A stretch of 64,000 bases of DNA from Tetrahymena elliotti 4EA (taxonomy: Eukaryota; Ciliophora; Oligohymenophorea; Hymenostomatida; Tetrahymenidae): positions 3,275,872 to 3,339,871 of the forward strand of contig JH720293.1 in assembly GCA_000231825.2 (NCBI GenBank), in the 5' to 3' direction. Below the pieces are notes generated by a model. The model was not told the DNA's origin, searched no databases, and saw only the letters and a list, made by a program, of their open reading frames with translations. Shown piece by piece: positions 1 through 12,439 of the stretch. Both the position numbers and the translations under genes were made by a program. The number at the start of each line of letters is the position of its first letter. Positions within the stretch are counted from its first letter, which is position 1.

Positions 1-346
1 TTGCCACTTTCTATCCTATTCAATTAAAAAATATCTAAATTTCTTCATAATTATTAAGATGTATTTAATTAATAAAAAAATTAAAATAAATATTAAATTT
101 ATAGAAAATTTATAAAATTAATAAAATTTATTAATGTAATCAAGGATTAATAATACAGCGAATCAATATTTTATTTTAATTTAGTGTAATGAGAGCTAAA
201 GAATTTTAATTTTGTTACTATAATTAAAAGTAGAACTAATTAGGTAATTAAAGATTAATAACTAATTTTTAGTAGAAATTAAAGCAAAAACTTTAAAAAA
301 ATAAACAAAAAAGGAAATCAAATTATTTTAGGATTTATTTTTCTTG
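1..346. other. Intergenic leader, AT-rich
   Basis: No frame with coding character is visible here. The stretch is A/T homopolymer-rich with scattered TGA in every frame and looks like 5' flank or 5' UTR of the coiled-coil gene that starts at 347. Nothing recognisable as a specific regulatory site is seen. Confidence 0.6.
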
Positions 347-3290
347 ATGAGAAACTCTGCATATGTTCCAATAAGTATAGTTGAGGCTAAACCCCTCCCT
401 TATTAAATGATTTCAGCATCATCTCCTCGTGGAATTCCAGTTAAGCAAATTAATTCTCCACTATCTAAGCAAACGTTTTCTTATGTTGCTAAAGAAACAC
501 CTTCATAGGTACCAGTTATTGTATAAAAAGAGCTTTAATTAGTAGAAGATACATCAAAGATAAATAACCTCCGCTAATAAATGAATTCCCTTATTGAGCA
601 AAACAATTTTTTTCAAAAATAACTAGAATTAGCTCGCAATAAGCCACCAATTATTTAAGAAAAAATACATGTAGTTGAAGATACTTCAAAGATAGATCAA
701 CTTAATAGATAATTTGCAAGTTTACTTGATGAAATGAGAAATATCCACACCAAAAACCTTAATAAAGAAGAAGAAAATGTTTATCTCAAGAATTAAATTA
801 ACTAGTTAAGCTCTCTTCATAAATAATCAGAAGCATAAAATAGTCTTTTAAATTCTAGAGTTAAAGATATAAGCCTTGAGCTTGATTAAGTAAGACAAAC
901 AAACAAAATTCTTATGCAGTAAAACCAATCTTCAACTTAACAAATAGAATAACTTCAATTGAACATGAATTTGTACTTGGATGAAATAAGAAAAAAAAAT
1001 TAAGTATTTATTTTCATTCATTTTATTTATTTATTCCTTTTCAATTCATTAAGATTTTTTGTGGTAAATTTATTAAATAACTCTGAAAGATTTATTAAAA
1101 TTTTAATGTAGAAATAATTAATTAATCAATCAATCATAATAAATAAATTTAATTTGATAAATAAACTATAACAAATAATTTATCAAGAAATAAATTATTA
1201 AATTTAAAAAATAAGCATTTATTTTTTTAGAAAAATTTATAATTATTTATTTTAAAAGGTACTCGATTTTAGTAATAGTAAAATCTCACAAATGGAGTAG
1301 TAGCTAATAGAAATGAAAAATCTTAAATTAAATTTAAGTATTATGGAAACATCTAATTAGACTAAGAGTTCTAAGTTAAATGAGCTTGAAAATATTAAGT
1401 ATTTGCTTACTTTAGAAGGTGCAGAAAAAGAAAAGAAAATAAATGAGTTATTTTATAGAATCGAAGATTAAAAGAATATTATTAATGAACTACAGTTTAA
1501 TTTATCTGAAGTTCAAAGAGCTCTATGTAAAGCAGAAGATTTTATTTAAAACCAATCTAATATGATAAAACAACAAATAGAGGACAGAAATCAAGTAAAT
1601 TTAAAAAATTGAGAAAAAAAAATTATTTATTTATCTAAAAAAATAATAGCTGATCCATGAGCAGAGTTAAAAGACTATTAGCTTAGAAACTTAACTTATG
1701 AGAATAAATGAAATGAATGTTGAGCTTCAAAATTAAGAACTTCTTCTAAAATAAAAAAGTTTGATCATAAAAGATTTAGATAATCAAAAGAATTCAGCTA
1801 TTCTAGAGAATCTATAAAAGGAAAAGGATCTGATTAAATAAGGTAAAAAAATTGAGGAATTAACTGACAGTCTTAATTCATTGTAACGAACTATTCTACT
1901 TTTACAGTAAGATCTCTAAAAGCAAGAAAGTTTAATAGATTCTTAAAATAATTTAATTTCCAAAAAGTCTGATGAGTATAATTAAGTAAGCTTAAATATT
2001 AATTACTATATTAAGAGTAATTTAAATTATTTATAAAAGTTAGTTGAAAAATATGAGCAGAAGGTTAATGAATGTGATTTAAAAATAATCTAACTGAATA
2101 ACAGCAAATAAGAGATTGATAATTTGGATAAAGTTATAAGAGTTAAAAACAAAAAAATAGGAGAATAAGAAAGCTATCAGAAATAGCTAGAAATAGATGC
2201 TTGTAGGAAGTTAAAGGAAATAGATGAACTTAAGTCATAAATAAGTCAATTAAGCTAAACTATAGAAACAAACTAATAAACACTTTTGTTGTTGCAAGAT
2301 AACCTCAATAAATCAGAAGAGTATATCAAGAGTCAATCTAATATGATTTAAAACTAAATTAAAGAAAAAAATCAAGTAAAATATGAAACATTTATTTTTT
2401 AAAAATATTTAAAATTTTAATAAAAAAATTAGTTAAATGATGAAGTCAATGAGAAATAAAAGGAGCTTGAGATCTTTTAATCTAAACAAAGTGATTTAAA
2501 GGTTTAATCAGAAATTTTAGAAAAGACTGTTCTTTCTAAAAGCAAATAAATTTAAGAATAAGATGCAGATAGAATTAAGTTGATTTCTGAAATTTAAAGA
2601 AAAGATGATAAAATTCAATAACTCATTTTCTAAACTGAAGAATAGGCTAAAGTTATTAATTCTTTATAGCTCAATATTGAAGATTTACAAGATTCTATAT
2701 CGAATTCTGAAAAACTTATTTATAACTAATCAAAAGTCATTAAAGATTAAATTGATGAAATTTAAAAGCTTTGTGAGAAAAATGAGTCTTTTTCTGCTAA
2801 AATAACTAATTAGGAGACTATGATTAAGGACTTAAACTATAACATAGAAACGTTAATTCAGAATAAGTAAGAACTATAATTGGAATTAGACCATTTAAAA
2901 TCTGTAGAAGGTAGAGTAAAGTTATTGAATAGAGAATTAGAAGATGAGAAACTCTACTCTACAATCAAAGTAAAAGAAAACGATATGTATAAGAGTTAGA
3001 TCTCTAATCTAGAATTGTAAGTTAAAAAATAAATCATAAAAGGTACTGGAATTTAATCCCCTGTGTCTCAAAGGTTAGAAAAATTTATGAATTTTGAAGA
3101 CACAATTAAAAGATAAAAGTTTTAAGTTAGTGAATTAAGTCCTAATAGAAATTCTAACCTAATTTAAAAAAATTAAAAGTTAATAGAAAAAGCTGAATAA
3201 GTTATAAGAAATGCTTCTAATCTTACATACAGCTAACTAAGGAGTTCTTCCCCACCCTATTCACCTTCTCAATCATAATATGCCAAATGA
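347..3290 (+). CDS. Coiled-coil protein, four exons, about 858 aa
   Basis: Ciliate-code gene with exons 347-1003, 1259-1594, 1650-2375 and 2433-3290. All junctions are phase 0 and the stop is TGA 3288-3290. The protein starts MRNSAYVP, has a short Pro/Ser-rich head (about residues 1-60), and is otherwise a long Gln/Glu/Lys/Leu-rich heptad-like coiled coil with a Ser/Pro/Gln-rich tail. A short motif (VEDTSKI followed by Leu/Gln-rich sequence) occurs twice, near residues 65 and 109. A second pair of similar segments (QSNMI then Q-rich, ending NQ) sits immediately before introns 2 and 3, so part of the rod arose by internal duplication that kept intron position and phase. Intron 3 is 57 nt, a multiple of three, so it could in principle be read through. 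The family is not recognised; a structural or cytoskeletal role is inference from the coiled coil only. Confidence 0.75.
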
Positions 3291-3927
3291 CAAAATGGAC
3301 ATATCAATTTATAAAAATTATTTCCAAATGTATGTAAATAGTGGATGTTTTTGCTAAAATAACTCCTTTTATCTTCTGTTTAGTTAAAAAATGAATATAA
3401 AATTCCTTTAAAAATTTATCTTCAATTTTTTGAAAACAAATAAAAAATAATTTGAATCAACAAATTCTTAGAATAAATTATTTTTTAAATTACAATATCA
3501 TTTAAGTTGTAAAGTTTTTTGATAAAAAAATCTTCTGAAATTATTATTTTATGATAAATAATTCTAATATGAACTAAATAAAAATATAACATATTTCACA
3601 AAACACAAAAAGATTTCAGTGAAATTAAGGTTAAAAAATAAATTGATATCAATAAAAGAGATGGATTGATGAAAGTGATGTGTTTATAAAAGTTTTAAAA
3701 TATTTTTTTAATAGCTTTAAAATCTCAAAAGAAACTCTTTAAAAAAATATATATAGAAAATTTAATTAATATATTGATAATACTATAATATATACAGATA
3801 GATATGGAAGAAGAAGAATATTAATACTATAGTTTTTAATTTATAAACAAGGGTTTGTTATATTATGAATTTAGTAGTTTAGATAAATTAATTTTAAATA
3901 TTTTCTTTCATTAATTTTAATTTGCAT
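3291..3927. other. Convergent intergenic spacer
   Basis: This spacer lies between the 3' ends of two converging genes (TGA at 3288 on plus, TGA at 3928 on minus). It is AT-rich with many short A and T runs and no credible frame. It presumably holds both 3' UTRs; no terminator-like hairpin stands out. Confidence 0.6.
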
Positions 3928-6900
3928 TCATTCATTTATGTGATTTTGTTAGTCTTTATGGTCTGATTAGTGCAACTCCTTAATGTAATTTATTTTTTAA
4001 ATTGCTTTTTTGTAGTTTAATTTAGTAGTTTAGAAAGATCTCCAAGAATAGAATGCTTTAGCTTTTAGTGCTCTGTAGTAGAACATTAAAGATTTTTAAT
4101 TATTTTCATTTTCTTTTTACTCTGCTAATGCAGATTTAAAATTTTTAAACATTTTAGATAGGAGGTTTCTATTGTAATATTTTATTGCTAAATTAGTTAT
4201 ATCACAGTCAATATCGTCAATATGCTTTTCAACCAAAGTTTATGAAGACCCACTTAAAAATTATAGATTTTTTTGACTTGACTATTCTATTTACTATTCT
4301 TCTGCATGTATTCTACTAGTTTAGATTGTTTATTTTTAGTTGCTTTATTGTTATGGTGTTTATACTACATAACTAGCCTTTAGTGGGGTTGAAGATTAAG
4401 AAAAAGTTTGTAATAAGCTTTACTGTGCAGCAGCATAACTTTGATAAACGTCATAATTAGAATTTTTAGTGAAGTATTGCAAATTATTATTTGATTAGGC
4501 AATTTATTCAGACTCTTATTCATTTTAGCTGAATGTATTTAAACGTGTATAAGAAAGAGGATTTCTTTGAGTAGTTTGTATGTTTGTTTTTTAGTTTATC
4601 AAAAATTTTGAACTATAAACGTCTTCTACCTCTTCTTCATCAAATTCTGCACTTTCATCTTCAATCATAATTTTATTTTTATCATAAGCAAATTTATTTT
4701 CTTAGAAATTGCTTTTAGTGTTTAGCAAACTTTCTCTGTCAGTTTCATTAGTTTTTTGAGCATTGTTTCTCAAACTATCTTCAAATGTAAATGTATCTTG
4801 CACATGAATAGGTTCTTAAGTATTGTTAAGTCCCCTTTGAGAGTTTTAAAATGAAATCTTTCCTGATGATTACATAGTATTTGAAAAGCCATTTAAAGGT
4901 ATCTAAAGAGGTGATCCATTAAGCTATGAGGGTTATTTTAATGGGGAAGAGAGGGTTGAAATAGGATGGTTATTAAAGTTTTATTAAATTTAAGGAAGCA
5001 ATTCTTTGTTTTAGCTATCTATTTTATATTATTATTACTACTGCTTGTTAATACTACCATTAAAATACTAACTATTGCAACTTTGACTTGCTGTACTGCT
5101 TAAAAGTTAATTTATTTAGATAACTTAATTATGATATTATCCTGAAGAAGGACTTTGCATTTCAGTGTTAAAAGTCTCTCCGTATGTCTTAGCTCCAGAA
5201 GTTATAGTAAAATTATTGTTTCCACAAACTAGTTAGTTCTTAGAGACTAATGAAAAGTTATTTTAAGCTTGATTCTATCTATCTGTCATTATTTAAGTTA
5301 ATTCTCCAAGATTAGATGCCTAAGTGCTGCTAATCACCTTTAAAGCATCGTTACTCACTATATGTTTACCACTTTAATCCTAATAGCTTATGGGGAAATT
5401 TTCTAAAGCAAATTCTGGTTAAATAGATCCAAAAGACTATAAATTTTAGCTCTACAAATCTTGGTTAAGTACTTTATTCAATTTTAGATTCATATATTGT
5501 TAAGAAATATGCTGGCCATGCATTTATTACTATTACTATTGTTGCATTTAGATTTATTAACCGTTTACATTTTTTTTATTTGAATCAATAAGAGGAGTTG
5601 AAAAAGTTGATGAAGGATTTTAAGTAAAATTTTGTTATGGAATTATTAGATTATGGTTACTGAATAGTTGTGAATTCTTATAAGCAGAGGTATTAAGATC
5701 TTAATTTAATACCATATTGGAATAGGAATGTTTGAGAGGAGTAGATAGAGCTTGCTGAGAATTTAATAGTAAATTATCTTCAGATCCTTTAATCTGTAAA
5801 TTATTACATTAGTTTGTTAGTGATGTGTTAGAGACAATTCCTCTGGGAGTTATAAATAATTATGAGTCATTAATTGTTTGTTAATTTTGGAATTGGCTCA
5901 TTTATTGTTAGAAATTTGAGGATTGTAAAAGATCCTAAACATTAGAGAAGGATTTTTAATGAAATTACTTTTTTTAATTACTATATTTATTGTTTGCAAA
6001 TGATGAGCTTTAATCTCTGTATGTGCTGTTTTCTCCTACATTTCTCTTACTTTGAAGGTATTAAGATTTAGAGCTGCTTAGTTTTTAATTTGTTTAATTA
6101 GTTCTCTAAGTATTGCTTGTGCTTGCTTATTGTGACTTGTAATAATCATTAAAATTATTTAATTAAATGTTTTATTAGTTTTATTGCTACATTTACTAAT
6201 ATTATTATGAGTTGATTTGTTATTAAGAATAGTTTTTAATTAGGAAATTCTAAATATTACTTGGACTTTTATTTAACTCATTTTGTCTATTTTATAAATG
6301 TTGGAAGTTTATATTTTAAGAAGATTATAATGGATTGTTATTTACAAGCTAGAGAGCATTCAAAGGAGAAGAAATTATCCTTGGAGATTGAGATGGTAAA
6401 TTAAATAAGTTTTCTTTATCTTAAATGCAGTTTTATTTGTAATTATTATAGAAATCTCGTTAACGTTGTGTTTAATTATCTAAAATTAAATTTGCTTACA
6501 TGTTTTTTGTGCTTGATTGATTTTGCTAATTCTTACAACTTGTCATCTAGTTATTGTAATTATTGGATTATAAATTTATCTTTTGAATTGATATTTAATC
6601 CTTCATTTGATTTACATTTTATGAGGATAGTGCATTCTTAGAGTATTCAGAACTATCATGATTGAAATTCATCAGATAATTTTGAATTTGAACACTATTA
6701 GTTTTTGGGGATTCTAATTATGCTAGATTGTTAACATTCAATAAAATTTAATTTTAATTTTTTTAATTGCTTTGATTTTAATTATTAAATTGGCCTTCAA
6801 AATTTAATTTTTATCTATTGTTATTTATGGGTGTAGTCTCCTCCATTTAATAATCTCCATTTATTAAATTTTAAGAGCTTTATTATTATTATTATTATTA

Positions 6901-8793
6901 TCTTTAATCTTATTTTTAGCCTGTAACATTCTATTACAATTCTTAATTAACATAATTATTGTGCTTTTGATTTTAGTGTTGCTATTGTTGATTCATATTC
7001 TCATTTTAGATAGAATTATTTTCATCAAAAAATTGTTTTTATTGCTTGTTAAAAGCTTAAATAAATTTATTAGAATTTTTTGAGGTTGATTAATTATTTT
7101 ATTAATTATTAATTACAAGTTATAGATTATTTTTTTATTCTTTACTGTTATTATTAATTTTTCCTTTAAGATCAAAGCTAATCATATTGTTCACATTTGA
7201 AGATTAAAGAATTGGAGTTTAAGATTATTATTGCTATTAGAATTAAGCAGGTTATTAATATCTATGAGTGCGACTTGTAGAGTTACCATTATTGATACTA
7301 GAGTTTAAATATTAGTTTAGAGAAAATTATTAATTTTAGTTTGTATTTCTCACTGATTTTAATGCACTGCTAGGTAATTTATGGCTGCTTTACAATTAAG
7401 GTTAAATTTGGCTTATGTTTAAAACAATCTATTCAATGTTTTTTTGCTACTCGATATTTTTTTGAAGGTATTAAAGATTTTTTTATACTTATTTTACATC
7501 TTATTTGAGTTACCTGATATTTTCAAGTGATTTTTCTCTTTCTTTTGAGATAACTTCAGATAATTCAACATACTATTCACATAATATTGATTTTGTATTA
7601 CTTAATTCATTGCTGTTTCCTCCTTCTTTTAATAAAATATTTTAATCATCAGATTATTCATTTTCATGCAAAACAGATTCCTCATACTAATTTGTTTGAT
7701 CAACATCCTATTGATCATCAAATTAAGAGCTTTCGTTTTAATGGATTTAAATTTAGAATTTATTTTAACTGCTATTTCCTCTTAAAGTTTTATTGCTAAA
7801 ATCTTAATTGGTAATTCTTGAAGAACTCCTGTTATTAATTGATTGATCTATCAAGTTTTAATTAGTTTTATTCAAGCTGTTAATGCTATTACTACTTGTT
7901 CCTCTTTTTAATGGTGTAATTTTGTAAGTGTTAGCTTACCCAGGTTCTAACTGATTTAAACATTAATTTAAGATGTTAGAGTTATTTATGGGATATCTTG
8001 CTTCATTTAAGTTAGCTTGCCTTAAATAATTATCAATGTTCTATTTGGAATTCAAAGAAATAGTAGAACACGAAGATTGATGGCGAGTATGCTTGAGTTT
8101 TTATGGAACGCATTTTGTGATTTAAATTTATTCATGAGAAAACTAATTTGAAATGCTTCTTTATGACAAGCAATTATTGGATCCATTTTAGAAGCTGCTA
8201 AGTACTCTTTATTTTTGCTTTGATAAATCTTCTCTTCCTGTTTCACAGCCTCCTTTTTTCAAAGCCTATCTCTAATTTTCATAATGATCTTTAATATATT
8301 GAGAATGATTTTAAGTATTTTGAGGGTCTGGTTCATCAGAATTAAATAAGACTAAGTTTTCAAATAAATTTTATTTTAAATAATGTAATGTTAATCTATT
8401 CTTTTCTATTTTCATTATTGGATTTCCTTTAAGGTTCAAGTTTTTCAGGTAGAACTTATTTATGATGCGATCAATCTCTTCAAATTCAGCAATAAAGTTA
8501 AATTTTAAATGCAAAATTCTCAGACTCTTAAATTGCTCTATGCCTTTCAAAGAGCGAAGCATGTTATGAGATAAATATAATTCAGAGATGTAAGCATAAT
8601 TAGTTGGTATTTTATCTATCTTAAATATAGACAGGTAGTTTAAGTACAAGCAGTCTTCATTTACATCATCTGAGTTTCTTTCTGAAGAGGCTGCTTGAGA
8701 TTAAGTGTGGCTACTTATTGCTCTGTTATTAGCACAGCTACTACCACTCCTTTTTTTGCTTTTCTCTTTATTTGAGATATGAACACTAATCAT
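3928..8793 (-). CDS. LRR / poly-Gln protein with Sfi1-like C-terminus, 1,621 aa
   Basis: This is one continuous frame of 1,622 codons on the minus strand (ATG 8793-8791, TGA 3930-3928) with no intron needed. After a Ser-rich head, residues about 48-140 form leucine-rich repeats (motifs such as ELYLSHNMLRSL and LRILHLKFNF, closing with LNLKGNPI). Residues about 300-345 are a coiled coil. The middle is very rich in Asn, Gln and Ser, with a (TAA)n-encoded Gln tract (plus-strand TTA repeats near 6880-6902). The last 90 residues hold two Sfi1-like segments (KYYNRNLLSKMFKNF and FYYRALKAKAFYSWRSF), the pattern of centrin-binding repeats. LRR plus coiled coil plus such repeats recalls centrosomal LRR proteins, so a basal-body or centriole role is inferred, not shown. 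Much of the length is low-complexity, but the frame never breaks, which strongly supports a real gene. Confidence 0.8.
6878..6902 (-). repeat. TTA trinucleotide run encoding poly-Gln
   Basis: On the plus strand TTA is repeated about seven times. Read on the minus strand in the frame of the surrounding gene it is a run of TAA, glutamine in this code. It is a coding microsatellite likely to vary in length between strains. Confidence 0.8.
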
Positions 8794-11700
8794 TCTAAAT
8801 ATAAAAAATATGAGTAATTTGTTAAGAAGTTATTAGCTTAAACTGACTAAGCTAGTTTGCTTTAATTTTGTAATCTAGTATTATGAATGAATGATATTTG
8901 TTAGATTATTGAAAAAGCAAAAATTAATACTTTTATTATTAAATTTATTAACAAAGCAAATAATTTTTATTATTCAGTAGTTATTTAATTTCAAACAACT
9001 ATTTTTTTTCTTTTCTTTATTTAATATTTCTTAAAGGTGATGATACTTCTTTCTTAATTTGATATTTATTTATTTGTTTCTTTCATCTTTGATCATTATT
9101 TCTATTTGATTTTATTTATTTAATGATAATATAAAAATCCTATAGATTGTTAAACATTCATTCACTATATTTATCTATTTACAACACTAAGTATAAAATA
9201 TTTTATTAAGCTATTAATTTCTCAAAAAAATAAAGATAATTAAAAAGTATTTTATATTTATTTTTTTAATTTATTATTTGTTACTTTAAATAAATTCAAT
9301 TATAATTTCAATATTATATCTTCCTCAAAATAAATTTCGTTAGTATCTGCCAAGTATTTTCTATTTATTTTTATTATTAAAATTTATCAATTATTCATAA
9401 AATTTTTATTCTAATTCTAAAATGTTTAAAAATTTTTAGTATTTATTTTCCTCTATTTAAAAATTTATTATTTTTTGAAAATAATTATTTTCCAACTATC
9501 AAAAATAACCTATAATGTTATTAAATTTAAATATTAATTAGAATATAATCTTTCCTCTCAAGGACATATTTGTTTTCAAAATAAGATTGATCATTTTAAA
9601 ATAGTTATCACTTTATATTATTTCCAAAAACTATTTATGATTTCTTAGAAATAATTATTTTCAAAAATTATAATTTATATAGAGAAAAAAAATTGTTGCT
9701 TGTGTTTGAAAAAAAATGTTAACATTTTAGAATAAGAAGTAATTAATATGCTATTTTTCAAGTTTTCAAAAGCTTTAAATAACAAAATAAATTTGAAAAA
9801 TTTATTATTTGTTTCTTAAAAATGAGTTCATTAAATTTTTATAAATTTAAATCAATCAAAATTTTTTCAACTAAGAAATTAATTATTTTGAAAAAGTCGA
9901 TAATCAGCAAATTTACATCTCTTTTTAAAAATAATTTAGAAGATCAAAAAAATAATGTCTTTTTAAACACCAAATACTTAAAACAATTTTAACCATTTTG
10001 AAAATAAAAAATTAAGGCTTTGAAAAGATAAAGACTCAATATAGTAGGAAGAAGAAAAGAACAATCTTAAAAATGAGTTTGAAAAAGAAATTAAAAGAAA
10101 GATAAATACATTATGAAAAGATTTGATCAGTATTAGAGTATCCAAATTCAGAGATTGAAGTATTTTGTTTTTTAATTTATTATATAATTAAGTTTTTTAG
10201 TGTTTAGTTATACCCATTTAATGGTATATTAATTAAAATTCACAATTTTGATGTCTAAAAAAAATAATTTGGATTACTTTGCTTTACTTTTAGCTTTATT
10301 TTTCAAAATTAAAATTAAAAGCAAAATAAAATCTTATGTGAAAATAAAGTAACAAAATGGATAAAAATGCAATTGTAACAACCAAGTTAAATTTTATGAA
10401 ATTAAAAGTAGACGTAAATTATTTGCCAAAATATTTGAATAATAGTGAAGAACAAATTTTTTGAATATCTTTTTATTAATGATTTCAAGAAGAAATTTAA
10501 GTTGAAAATTGAAAAATATATAACCACAACTTTTTTACAGGTAACCATAATATTAATTACTTATTTAACTAGATTCATGTTCAGTAAAATTAATATAAAA
10601 GTGCATCAGCCTTTTTATTATGATAAAAATGAAATACTTTGATAAAGACAGGCATCATTAAATTTCTATTTGTTTAATTTGCGGAAAAACAAACAATTAG
10701 TGTTTTTAGCTTCCAAGATAAAATTAAAATATCAATTTAAATTTAGATATTTTTTTATGGATTAAAATTTTTTTTTAATAAAAAGACAATTGTGTTGAGA
10801 TATTTACATTGACAAAATTATAAGTTACTTATACAAAATATCATTAATTAATCAAAATTCGTGGTATTCAAAAACTATTAGAACTAATTAAAGAAATTAA
10901 CAATTATCTTTAATTATTTGTCAAATAAGTATTTATTAAGATTTATAGTCTAATAAAAGTATACTACCAAATATCTTTTTGATAAAAGAATAATTTTACT
11001 CTAAAAGAATTTTTAAGGAGCTTTTATAGGTGTTGGTTGTTTATTCGAAAATTCGTTTTTTTGGTTTAGTAAAAAATATTTTTAGATTTTTCCAAAAATA
11101 AATCAAATTGTCCTGATTTTTATGATTAATTGGAAGGTTTCTATTAGAATTTATGCTGATATTTAGAATGTATTTTATACGTGTGCTTATGTGTAATACT
11201 TATACCAAAACTGTTTTAGCTAGATACTTGCAGATACATTTAATTAAAAGTTTTGTAAGATAAAGTATTTTGGTGTGACTTAAAAATAAATGGCTTTTAT
11301 GTTGAGTAAAAAAGAGTATCCTTTGTGCTAAAGTATGTTTATATATATCTAAATATTCTTAATGTGTTTTTTCTCTACTTTAGTTCTATTAGATACTTGG
11401 ACTATATATTTTTTTTGAGAAAAAATTAATTAATTTTTTTTATCTCATGTAATCACTTTAGATTAGGGATTAGGGGGTTTTCTTTACTTATTTATCATAG
11501 CTAATTGAATATCAGAAAATTTTATTATTTTTTGTAATCTCAATCTTTGGATGTTCTGCCAAGATTTATAAACTAAATTTCGTAATCAGATAGGCCTAAT
11601 TTAAATTCTTTCATTTATTTTTATCTCTAATGTTTTCATAAATCTTAAACACTTCCTGAATAAATCTTTTATTCACTTTTATCTCATGTAAAATCATTAT

Positions 11701-12439
11701 TTATTTTAAAGTTGTTTGTATTTTGGTAATTATACCTATAGGAATCAAAGAATAGAAGTGTCTAATACAAGTAAAAGTTCCAAATACTCATATAAAAACT
11801 ATAATAATGACGGATTATAATCAATAATTTAATTCCAAGAGAATTCTTATTCTAGAAATGAAAATTACTCACTATTAAATACTTAAAAAAATCTAAGCAA
11901 ATTTAGAAACATAGATTTTTGTAAGCTTTATGGTGATTTGTGAAAGAATAAAAAACTTTACTCCTTCTATGTTAAAGTTAAAATTTTATAATTTTGGGTT
12001 TTTTTATTTTAGTTTGGCAAAGGGAAAATATTAATATATTTGTAAATTGATCTTTAGTATAAACTGGTGGAAATAAATGCTTCTTTTTAGTTTTTTAGCC
12101 TTTATTTTAGAGATATGGGTTTTAATTGATAAAACAAAAAGATTTTGTTGTTTGTCTTATATTAAAGTTTATTTATTTAAGTTCAATGAAATCTTTATAA
12201 AATCTCAGAATTTATAGGCTGTGTGTAAAATTAAAATATTCCATAATATGTCTTTGTATTCATCCAATGATATGTATAAGCGTAAATACATCAGTCTTAT
12301 TTTTTATAAAAAAAATTAAAAAAATTGATTTAATAACAAGCAAGTATCAGAAAAGAATAACTCAAAAAATTAAAGCAATTTCTTTGATTCATAAAAATAA
12401 TAATAAATAAATTAATCTTTAGGTAGTTGTTAATTATAA
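8794..12439. other. Long AT-rich intergenic region
   Basis: This is 3.6 kb without a convincing gene. Frames are interrupted by TGA and codon content looks random. A stretch near 10020-10180 has a faint coding look on the plus strand (Lys-rich codons, then words resembling EYPNSEIEV) but contains a TGA and no start or splice pattern could be fitted. A short G-rich tract lies at 11461-11482. Otherwise it is A and T runs; the two flanking genes are divergent, so promoters for both should be in here. Confidence 0.5.

Noticed and set aside
10020..10450. Faintly coding-looking stretch in the 3.6-kb spacer
   Set aside because: It is broken by TGA near 10127, with no start, splice pattern or recognisable motif.
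10445..10642. 65-codon plus-strand frame
   Set aside because: Isolated, AT-driven composition, no family resemblance, and inside a spacer with no other coding signal.
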